From Eubacteriales Family XIII. Incertae Sedis bacterium (GTDB taxonomy: Bacteria; Bacillota; Clostridia; Peptostreptococcales; Anaerovoracaceae): a stretch of 7,928 bases of DNA. Each line of letters opens with the position of its first letter. Positions within the stretch are counted from its first letter, which is position 1. The position numbers and the translations under genes were made by a program. The notes under the pieces are model-generated. The model made no database searches and was not told the origin of the DNA. It was given only the letters and a program-made list of their open reading frames with translations. Of the stretch, positions 1 to 5,492 are shown piece after piece. The DNA is taken from the NCBI GenBank assembly GCA_031278255.1, contig JAITKU010000065.1, positions 1-7,928 on the forward strand, given 5' to 3'.

Positions 1-13
1 CCCACTGACGCCT

Positions 14-58
14 ATGTTTTGAGGGGCGGCGGGCAAAGCCCTTGTCCCCTCAAAACAT
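14..58. repeat. Long perfect inverted repeat (stem-loop 1)
   Basis: The arms ATGTTTTGAGGGG (14-26) and CCCCTCAAAACAT (46-58) are perfect 13-base reverse complements. A small inner hairpin GGGC-AAA-GCCC (31-41) lies in the loop. No T-run follows the right arm, so a standard intrinsic terminator is not supported. It may be part of a dispersed palindromic repeat, or the structured end of an upstream transcript. Only the symmetry is seen directly; the role is unknown. Confidence 0.8.
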
Positions 59-67
59 CCGTTCAAC

Positions 68-96
68 AATTGAAGTGCGCCTTTGGCGCTTCAATT
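68..96. repeat. Inverted repeat with bulge (stem-loop 2)
   Basis: AATTGAAG-TG-CGCC (68-81) pairs with GGCG-CTTCAATT (85-96). This gives a 12-base-pair stem with a two-base bulge (76-77) and a TTT loop. The right arm overlaps the left arm of the next inverted repeat (90-117), so in RNA the two stems would exclude each other. The trailing TTTT at 95-98 is short and followed by GG, which makes it a poor intrinsic terminator. Confidence 0.7.
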
Positions 97-117
97 TTGG
101 ACGGAGCCAAAATTGAA
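90..117. repeat. Perfect inverted repeat just before the VWA gene (stem-loop 3)
   Basis: TTCAATTTTGG (90-100) and CCAAAATTGAA (107-117) are perfect 11-base reverse complements around the loop ACGGAG (101-106). The loop contains the only good Shine-Dalgarno-like GGAG (103-106) ahead of the ATG at 117, and the right arm runs into that ATG. The stem could control translation of the next gene. Alternatively the ATG at 117 may be only the edge of a repeat, with the gene starting at 162. Confidence 0.75.
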
Positions 118-161
118 TGACGGCGCAATCGGTCGGTAATGATACGGGACAAGCACAGATC

Positions 162-1355
162 ATGTTTACGGAGTTTTTCTATTTGCTCAGGGCCTACAAC
201 CTGAAGATATCCATGAACGAGTGGATGACGCTTGTGAGCGCCCTCGACAGGGGGCTTGCGGGCAGTCTCACGGACTTTTACGAACTCTGTCACACGGTCC
301 TCCTCAAGACGGAGGCGGACTTCGATAGGTTTGATCAGGCTTTTATGGAGTATTTTCGCGGCGTTTCGACGCCCGCGGACCTGCCGGACGCCTTTTGGGA
401 CTGGCTCGAAAAGGATCCGCGCACGCGCGATATAAACGACAGGAAAATGCTCGACGATTATCTGCTCGAACTGGAGGAATTGCAAAAGCGCTTCCGCGAG
501 CGGATTGCGGAACAGAAAGAACGGCACGACGGCGGCAATTACTGGATCGGCACGGGCGGAACCTCCGCGATGGGCCACGGCGGCTACCACGCGCGCGGCA
601 TACGCGTGGGCGGTGAGGGCCGTCACAGGAACGCCGTTCAGGTGGCCGGCGAACGCAAATTCAAGGATTTCAGGCAGGACAGCATCCTGGACATTCGGCA
701 GTTTCAGACGGCGTTTCGGAAGTTGCGCCAATATTCCTCCCGCCTCGACGGGCAAAGGTCGTTGCTGGACATAGAGGAAACGATCGATCGGACGGGCGAC
801 AACGCGGGGCGCCTCACGCTCGTGTGGAAGAAACCGCGCCGGAACACGGTGAAGCTGCTCGTTCTCTTCGATTCGGACGGCTCCATGCTGCCGTACAGCA
901 GACTGTGCAACAGGCTGTTTCAGGCGGTCAGCAAGTCCGGACACTTCAAGGACCTGAAAGTCTATTACTTCCACAACTGTATCTACGAACACCTGTACAC
1001 CACGCCCTATTGCCGCAGGAACGAATGGATCGACACGGAATGGGCGCTGAAGAACCTGAACGGGGAATACAGGCTCATCCTCGTCGGCGACGGCGCCATG
1101 GCTCCCTCGGAACTGTTGCGAAAGGGCGGCAGTTCCTATATCGGACTCTACAACGAAATCCCCGGCATCGACTGGCTGAACCGCTTTCGCAGGGCATACG
1201 GGAAGTCGATCTGGCTGAACCCCCTCCGGGAAGCGGAGTGGGAATACGCCTACGGCAGCTATACCTTGAAGATCATCAAGGAGATATTTCCGATGTACGA
1301 ACTCTCATTGGACGGGCTTGAGACGGGGATAAAGAAGCTTCTGTCGGGGCGCTGA
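162..1355 (+). CDS. VWA domain-containing CoxE-like protein
   Basis: This 397-residue soluble protein resembles the CoxE-like von Willebrand factor A family, which usually works with MoxR-type AAA+ ATPases in metal-site maturation or remodelling; that is family knowledge. It opens with the typical FFYLLRAYNLKISMNEW block. A charged middle region follows, then the VWA fold with the metal-site motif DSDGS at about residues 237-241. Further family blocks are KVYYFHNCIYE, LILVGDGAMAP and SIWLNPLREAEWEYAYGS near the C-terminus. The metal motif departs from DxSxS because its third position is Asp. I chose ATG 162 because the family's N-terminal block begins there. The in-frame ATG at 117 adds 15 non-family residues and lies in a palindrome, although GGAG at 103-106 favours it; the 162 start has only a weak GGGA (146-149). 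No MoxR gene is in the window, but one could lie to the left. There is no signal peptide or membrane segment. Confidence 0.87.
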   Translation: MFTEFFYLLRAYNLKISMNEWMTLVSALDRGLAGSLTDFYELCHTVLLKTEADFDRFDQAFMEYFRGVSTPADLPDAFWDWLEKDPRTRDINDRKMLDDYLLELEELQKRFRERIAEQKERHDGGNYWIGTGGTSAMGHGGYHARGIRVGGEGRHRNAVQVAGERKFKDFRQDSILDIRQFQTAFRKLRQYSSRLDGQRSLLDIEETIDRTGDNAGRLTLVWKKPRRNTVKLLVLFDSDGSMLPYSRLCNRLFQAVSKSGHFKDLKVYYFHNCIYEHLYTTPYCRRNEWIDTEWALKNLNGEYRLILVGDGAMAPSELLRKGGSSYIGLYNEIPGIDWLNRFRRAYGKSIWLNPLREAEWEYAYGSYTLKIIKEIFPMYELSLDGLETGIKKLLSGR

Positions 1356-1399
1356 ATCCGCCCGGTCGCCGCGCAAACCCCGACGGATTGGTAAAACAC

Positions 1400-2770
1400 A
1401 TGGAACTTGGCAAGGCCTACAAATTTTTTCTGGATCACATCCACGGACTCATGGTCATAAACAAGGCCGGCAATGTGGTCTATATGAACCGGCAATGCGC
1501 CGATTACATCAAGGTCGATCTCGTCTCCTCCATCGGCAAATACGTCACGGACGTGTTCCCGCCGTCGAATATGCAGAATCTCCTCACGGGCAATAAGCGG
1601 GTCAATTCAAATTTCTATTTCGCGGACGGCCGCATGAGCTTCAGTATGCAGGTGCAACTGCGCGAAGGGGATGCGATCGTCGGCGTACTCGAGTACGATC
1701 TGATACAGGATGTGGACGCGCTCGAGGATTTTGTCGCAAAATACACGAAGATCCTTGCGGAAGAGCGAAAGACCTATCGCGAACAGCTTCGCAACCTGCG
1801 CCGGACGAACTATTCCATAGGCGATCTGATCGGCTCGTCCCCCAAGATGATCGAACTGAAAAACCGGATTATGCAGGCCGCCACGACGAACTCAACGGTC
1901 GTGATCACGGGCGAAACGGGCACGGGCAAGGAACTCGTGGCGCATTCCATACACAATCTGAGCGCGCGCACTTTCGGCAACTTCATCAAGATCAACGCCG
2001 CCGGCTTTCCGGAGAGCCTTGCCGAATCGGAGTTCTTCGGCTATGAAGAGGGCGCGTTCACGGGGGCGAAGAAAGGCGGCAAGAAAGGAAAGTTCGAGTT
2101 GGCCGACGCGGGAACGCTGTTCATAGACGAGATCAACCAGATGCCGCTTCCCTTGCAGCCCAAGATACTGCGCGCGCTGCAGGAACGGGAGATCGACCGC
2201 GTGGGCGGCGGCGAAAGCGTTCACATAGACGTTCGGATCATCGCGGCGAGCAATCGCGATCTGGCGGAACTCGTGCGAGAGGGGAGTTTTCGGGAGGACC
2301 TCTTCTATCGGCTGAACGTCCTGCCGATCTGCATTCCGCCGCTGCGCGAGCGGAAAGAGGACCTGCCGGAACTCGTGATGGACAAGGTAGTGAAGCTGAA
2401 TCTGGAACTCGGCAAGAACATCATCTACGTGGACGACGCGGTCTATGGCAGGCTCAGGGACCACGACTGGCCCGGCAACGTGCGCGAGCTGCACAACGCG
2501 ATCGAACAGGCCATGAACTACGCGGAGGGGGATACCCTGCGCGTCGAATACTTCAACCTGCGCATCGACAACAGCCGCCTCGACCTGTCGAAGCTCAGCA
2601 GCTTCGAGAATCCCATAGAGGCCATAAAGAGAGAAGCGGAGCGCAAGCTGATCAACGAGATATTGGCGATGTTCGACGGCAACCGATCGAAAACGGCCGA
2701 TTATCTGAAGATATCGCGGCCCTTGTTGTATCAGAAAATGGCGCGGCTCGGCATCAAAACCGTGAAGTAG
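1400..2770 (+). CDS. PAS-domain sigma-54-dependent transcriptional activator (Fis family)
   Basis: This 456-residue enhancer-binding protein activates RNA polymerase carrying sigma-54. Residues ~8-105 form a PAS-type sensor (DHIHGLMVINKAGNVVYMN). A helical linker likely to be a coiled coil follows (~108-137). The AAA+ domain has Walker A GETGTGKE (171-178), an intact sigma-54-contacting GAFTGA loop (218-223), Walker B with DE at 243-244, and an arginine-finger region FREDLFYRLNVLPICIPPLR. A Fis-type helix-turn-helix closes the protein (~428-453, NRSKTADYLKISRPLLYQK). There is no receiver domain, so control is probably by a ligand or cofactor at the PAS domain rather than by phosphorylation. 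ATG 1400 is preferred; an in-frame TTG at 1388 adds four residues, and neither has a strong ribosome site. The gap to the VWA gene is 44 bases, so co-transcription is possible. Its expected target is the operon starting at 3111, which has a sigma-54 promoter and palindromic enhancer sites. The ligand is unknown. Confidence 0.95.
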   Translation: MELGKAYKFFLDHIHGLMVINKAGNVVYMNRQCADYIKVDLVSSIGKYVTDVFPPSNMQNLLTGNKRVNSNFYFADGRMSFSMQVQLREGDAIVGVLEYDLIQDVDALEDFVAKYTKILAEERKTYREQLRNLRRTNYSIGDLIGSSPKMIELKNRIMQAATTNSTVVITGETGTGKELVAHSIHNLSARTFGNFIKINAAGFPESLAESEFFGYEEGAFTGAKKGGKKGKFELADAGTLFIDEINQMPLPLQPKILRALQEREIDRVGGGESVHIDVRIIAASNRDLAELVREGSFREDLFYRLNVLPICIPPLRERKEDLPELVMDKVVKLNLELGKNIIYVDDAVYGRLRDHDWPGNVRELHNAIEQAMNYAEGDTLRVEYFNLRIDNSRLDLSKLSSFENPIEAIKREAERKLINEILAMFDGNRSKTADYLKISRPLLYQKMARLGIKTVK

Positions 2771-2792
2771 GGTCGCGCGGTGCGCATTTTTC

Positions 2793-2808
2793 GTAAGTAT
2801 ATACTTAC
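2793..2808. promoter_or_regulatory. Enhancer palindrome 1 (candidate activator site)
   Basis: GTAAGTATATACTTAC is a perfect 16-base palindrome and the best match to the shared pattern GTAAG-N6-CTTAC. Its centre is about 218 bases upstream of the predicted start near 3019, in the usual range for sigma-54 enhancers. It lies just past the stop of the sigma-54 activator gene. Binding by that activator is inferred from position and from the three-fold repetition. Confidence 0.8.
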
Positions 2809-2811
2809 ACT

Positions 2812-2827
2812 GTAAGTTTATACTTAC
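2812..2827. promoter_or_regulatory. Enhancer palindrome 2 (candidate activator site)
   Basis: GTAAGTTTATACTTAC has the same GTAAGT/ACTTAC arms as the first site, with one central asymmetry. The centre-to-centre distance to site 1 is 19 bases, roughly two helical turns. That suits cooperative binding of two activator dimers on about the same DNA face. Its centre is about 199 bases upstream of the predicted start. Confidence 0.78.
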
Positions 2828-2902
2828 GGTCTTGACCGTCTCTCCCCTTGTCTTGAAAATGCAATGAATTTCGCGCTTTTCCCGCGCGCGCGGCGCGTCT
2901 TT

Positions 2903-2918
2903 GTAAGTATCCGCTTAC
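2903..2918. promoter_or_regulatory. Enhancer palindrome 3 (candidate activator site)
   Basis: GTAAGTATCCGCTTAC keeps GTAAG-N6-CTTAC. Flanking bases extend the arms to TTGTAAG/CTTACAA, but the inner positions are less symmetric than in sites 1 and 2. It lies 91 bases from site 2 and about 108 bases upstream of the predicted start. It could be a weaker, promoter-proximal site for the same activator. Confidence 0.7.
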
Positions 2919-2954
2919 AAGGGCGCGTTTGTCATTGTCTTGAAAAACGTTTAA

Positions 2955-2967
2955 AATCAACGCGTTC
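2955..2967 (+). promoter_or_regulatory. IHF/HU-like bending site (candidate)
   Basis: AATCAACGCGTTC matches the IHF consensus WATCAANNNNTTR at every position but the last. It sits between the enhancer sites and the -24/-12 promoter, where IHF bends DNA at many sigma-54 promoters. Bacillota generally lack IHF and use HU, so the match may be chance or may mark a bendable stretch. The neighbouring A/T-rich run (2943-2957) fits either view. Confidence 0.3.
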
Positions 2968-2992
2968 GCGGCCCCGCGCGCCGCCTTGCGAC

Positions 2993-3008
2993 CGGCACGA
3001 TAGTTGCG
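2993..3008 (+). promoter_or_regulatory. Sigma-54 (-24/-12) promoter of the transporter operon
   Basis: CGGCACG-ATAG-TTGCG matches the sigma-54 consensus TGGCACG-N4-TTGCW except for the first and last bases. The essential GG (2994-2995) and GC (3006-3007) are exactly ten bases apart. The predicted start is near 3019, giving a leader of about 92 bases before ATG 3111. The sigma-54 activator gene just upstream, with GAFTGA intact, and the three palindromes at suitable distances strongly support it. Confidence 0.88.
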
Positions 3009-3054
3009 TATGCAAAAGGCATTCGTAGTTCGTTGTTTTTATCGAGGCTGTTGC

Positions 3055-3090
3055 GCGGGCACATCCCCCAAGCCGTTTCGCGTTGCCCGC
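3055..3090 (+). promoter_or_regulatory. Possible leader hairpin before the transporter gene
   Basis: GCGGGCA (3055-3061) and TGCCCGC (3084-3090) are perfect 7-base reverse complements, 22 bases apart, in the predicted leader. The stem ends about ten bases before the ribosome site and would not cover it. It may stabilise the transcript, or be chance in GC-rich DNA. Confidence 0.25.
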
Positions 3091-3100
3091 CGGCCGGAAA

Positions 3101-3105
3101 AGGAG
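3101..3105 (+). promoter_or_regulatory. Ribosome binding site fixing the transporter start
   Basis: AGGAG lies five bases before ATG 3111. The reading frame stays open back to a TTG at 3033, but that codon has no ribosome site. The 26 extra residues would be Arg/Pro-rich and unlike a transporter N-terminus. The site therefore fixes the start at 3111. Confidence 0.85.
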
Positions 3106-3110
3106 TGTCA

Positions 3111-4526
3111 ATGGAAGCTTTAGAAGCATTGCAAAGCTATGGCCCGGTGAGCCTTTTGCCCGTAGCTTGCGTAATCATTACGGCCGTGATCACGCGGCGG
3201 GCCGTAGAGGCTCTGCTCGTGGGCACGCTGGTCGGTTCCGTCATCGTCGCGGGGATGGGACTTTCGGGCGGCGCCTGGTTTTCGGGCGCGGCGACCGGCT
3301 TTTGGACCGTGTGGTTTAACTTTACCATCGCCGAGATAGGGGATTCGGCGGGCTATATCATCATGTTCGGCATGTTCGGCGCGCTGATTCGCCTGCTGGA
3401 CGATTCGGGCGCGGCGCTCGGATTTGCGGATGTCGGCGCTTTGGTTTCAAATTCCAGAAAAAAGACGATGCTCTTCACTTGGATACTCGGCATCGTCATA
3501 TTTATAGAGGATTATCTGAACGCGCTGGGCGTCGGCGTCGCCATGCGCACGCTGACCGACAAATGGAAGATTTCGCGGGAATTTCTCGCCTTTCTCGTAA
3601 ACTCTACGGGCGCGGCCGTCTGCATATTGGTACCGATATCCACTTGGGGCGTGCTGTATTCCGGGCAGATCGAGGAACTGGGGCTGATCGAGGGGATGCA
3701 CGGCATCGAGGCCTATGCCCGTTCCATACCGTTCATGCTCTACGCCTGGATCGCGGTGCTGGTGGTGCCGCTCTTCTGCCTCGGCGTGATCCCCCTCTTC
3801 GGACCGATGAAGAAAGCGGAGGCCAGGGCGCTCGAAACGGGAAAGACTTTCCCGGACTGGTACTATGAGGGCGGCTCGGCCGACGAGATGACCGCCGCCG
3901 TGAAGCCGTCGAGCGCGTGGAATTTCATCGTGCCGATGGTGGTCATGGTGATCATTACGCTGCGCTTCGATTTCAATATCACCTTGGCCGTGATCGTGAG
4001 CTACGTGGTCTGTTTCCTGATGCTGTTCTTCCAAAAGAAAGTCAAACTCGGGGATTTCCTCGACAAGCTCGTGATCGGCTTCAAGGACATGCTGTATGTC
4101 ACCATGCTGGTGCTGATCGCGTTTATGCTGCAGGATGTGAATGACGCGCTGGGCCTCACGCCCTTTGTGATCAAGACCGTCGCGCCCGTCCTGAGTCCCG
4201 CGCTCTTCCCCATGATCACTTTCCTGATCGTGGCGTTGCTCGCTTTCTGCACGGGCAGTTTCTGGGGTGTGGCGATGATCTCATTCCCCATCATACTGCC
4301 GCTGGCTCTGGCGATGAACGTGAATCCTTTCCTCGCCATAGGCGCGGTTTCGGCCGCGACCTCTTTCGGCAGCCACGCCTGCTTCTACAGCGACGCCGTG
4401 ACGGTGACGGCCGCTTCGACGGGCATTCGGAACATGGATTACGCGCGGACCTCCATCCCGCTGATCATGGTTCCCTTTGCCATAGCCATCGCGCTCTATC
4501 TGATCGTGGGCTTTGTGTTCGCGTGA
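3111..4526 (+). CDS. NhaC-family Na+/H+ antiporter-like transporter
   Basis: This 471-residue membrane protein has about eleven hydrophobic segments. Approximate spans are residues 12-29, 32-50, 79-96, 119-143, 158-182, 205-230, 271-285, 289-307, 326-342, 364-402 (probably two) and 448-470. NhaC-type family blocks are clear: EDYLNALGVGVAM (133-145), TDKWKISREFLAFLVNSTGA (149-168) followed by ILVPISTWG, TGSFWGVAMISFPI (381-394) and SHACFYSDAV (421-430). The family couples Na+ and H+ movement. Some members exchange organic solutes, such as the malate/lactate carrier MleN. Its place as first gene of a sigma-54-controlled operon with two amidohydrolytic enzymes suggests uptake or exchange of their substrate or product, rather than general sodium homeostasis; that is inference. 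The next gene starts 30 bases downstream, consistent with co-transcription. Confidence 0.9.
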   Translation: MEALEALQSYGPVSLLPVACVIITAVITRRAVEALLVGTLVGSVIVAGMGLSGGAWFSGAATGFWTVWFNFTIAEIGDSAGYIIMFGMFGALIRLLDDSGAALGFADVGALVSNSRKKTMLFTWILGIVIFIEDYLNALGVGVAMRTLTDKWKISREFLAFLVNSTGAAVCILVPISTWGVLYSGQIEELGLIEGMHGIEAYARSIPFMLYAWIAVLVVPLFCLGVIPLFGPMKKAEARALETGKTFPDWYYEGGSADEMTAAVKPSSAWNFIVPMVVMVIITLRFDFNITLAVIVSYVVCFLMLFFQKKVKLGDFLDKLVIGFKDMLYVTMLVLIAFMLQDVNDALGLTPFVIKTVAPVLSPALFPMITFLIVALLAFCTGSFWGVAMISFPIILPLALAMNVNPFLAIGAVSAATSFGSHACFYSDAVTVTAASTGIRNMDYARTSIPLIMVPFAIAIALYLIVGFVFA

Positions 4527-4556
4527 TCGCGGCGGGAATGAGGAGGAATTTTCGGA

Positions 4557-5432
4557 ATGAACAAGGGAAAGCTGAAAATCGGCATGACGCAGTTTGCCTG
4601 CGCCGCCGACCGCGCGGCCAATCTCGCAAAGGCCGAAAGCCAGATTCGCGAGATGGCGGGGCGCGGCGCCAAGGTGATCTGCACGCAGGAACTCTTTTCA
4701 AGCAGGTATTTCGCGCAGATTGTGGATTTCAAATGCTATGATCTGGCGGAGCCGCCGGACGGACCCACGAACACGCGTATGCGGGCCTTGGCGCGGGAAC
4801 TCGATACGGTTATCGTAAGCTGCTATTACGAATACGCGATGGACGGGCTGTACTACAACGCCGCGGCCGTGTTCGACGCGGACGGCGCCCTGCTCGGCAA
4901 TTACAGAAAACATCACATACCCGAGGGGCCGCAGTACCTCGAAAAATTTTACTTTGCGCCGGGGGATTCGCCGTATCTGGTGTTCAAATCCAAGTACGGG
5001 ACTTTCGGCGTGCTGATCTGCTGGGATGAGTGGTTCCCCGAGGCGACGCGCATTTTGGCCCTGAAAGGCGCGGATTTCGTGTTCTATCCCTCGGCCATCG
5101 GCTCGGAGCCGGACAACCCGGATCTGGATACCGCGGAAACGTGGCGCAACGGGATACGGGGCCACGGCATCCACAACAATTTCTACGTGTGCGCCTGCAA
5201 TCGCGTCGGGCGTGAGGACGCGACGGACGGCAGCGGTTTCATGGAGTTTTACGGACGCGGCTTTGTTTGCGACCCTTGGGGTACGTTCATCGCCGAGGGC
5301 AAGCGCGGCGAAGAGGATACCATCGTCGCGGAACTCGATCTCGACGAAATCAAGCGGGCGCGCGATATTTTGCAATTTCACAGGGACAGACGGCCGGATT
5401 CGTATGGGGAGATATTGCGAATGCAGGGATAG
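4557..5432 (+). CDS. aguB: N-carbamoylputrescine amidase-like nitrilase-superfamily hydrolase
   Basis: This 291-residue cytoplasmic carbon-nitrogen hydrolase has the expected family length. The nitrilase triad is visible as Glu45 (TQELFSSRYF), Lys118 (YRKHHIPEGPQYLEKFYF) and Cys155 (LICWDEWFPEA). The Lys-loop wording, FYPSAIGSEP after the Cys, and the C-terminal FHRDRRPDSYG most resemble AguB, which converts N-carbamoylputrescine to putrescine, CO2 and ammonia. A relative such as beta-ureidopropionase or another omega-amidase remains possible. No agmatine deiminase gene (aguA), the usual partner, lies within the window, and the neighbours are a NhaC-like carrier and a YtcJ-type amidohydrolase. 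The physiological substrate may therefore be another N-carbamoyl or amide compound. ATG 4557 follows AGGAGG (4541-4546) and gives the usual short lead into the first strand (KLKIGMTQFAC). The family assignment is firm; the substrate and the symbol are tentative. Confidence 0.9.
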   Translation: MNKGKLKIGMTQFACAADRAANLAKAESQIREMAGRGAKVICTQELFSSRYFAQIVDFKCYDLAEPPDGPTNTRMRALARELDTVIVSCYYEYAMDGLYYNAAAVFDADGALLGNYRKHHIPEGPQYLEKFYFAPGDSPYLVFKSKYGTFGVLICWDEWFPEATRILALKGADFVFYPSAIGSEPDNPDLDTAETWRNGIRGHGIHNNFYVCACNRVGREDATDGSGFMEFYGRGFVCDPWGTFIAEGKRGEEDTIVAELDLDEIKRARDILQFHRDRRPDSYGEILRMQG

Positions 5433-5465
5433 TGTCTGCTAAACCATGAAAAACCGAGTAAGAGC

Positions 5466-5477
5466 CCTGCATGCAGG
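5466..5477. repeat. Short perfect palindrome before the amidohydrolase gene
   Basis: CCTGCATGCAGG is a perfect 12-base palindrome in the 60-base gap before the amidohydrolase gene, a few bases ahead of its ribosome site. As RNA it makes only a four-pair stem. It could be an operator or chance. It does not resemble the GTAAG-type enhancers. Confidence 0.3.
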
Positions 5478-5492
5478 CAGAGGGGATTTGAG

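Noticed and set aside
30..45. A -24/-12-like string (GGGCAAAGCCCTTGT).
   Set aside because: The essential GC at -12 is GT, and the string lies inside a strong inverted repeat that explains its bases.
63..992. A 309-residue open frame on the - strand opposite the VWA gene.
   Set aside because: It is antisense to a recognisable CoxE-like gene, has Arg-rich shadow composition and no family features.
2775..2791. GCGC-GGT-GCGC followed by TTTTT, as a terminator of the activator gene.
   Set aside because: The stem is only four pairs with a three-base loop. It is too weak to call, although the T-run position is suggestive.
2826..2839. ACGGTC-TT-GACCGT as another operator or a terminator.
   Set aside because: It overlaps enhancer site 2, occurs once and lacks a T-run, so the evidence is too thin.
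2882..2893. CCGCGCGCGCGG palindrome.
   Set aside because: It is a simple alternating GC run that is self-complementary by composition, with no T-run and no repetition elsewhere in the control region.
3033..3110. A 26-residue N-terminal extension of the transporter from TTG 3033.
   Set aside because: It has no ribosome site and is Arg/Pro-rich. AGGAG directly before ATG 3111 explains the start.
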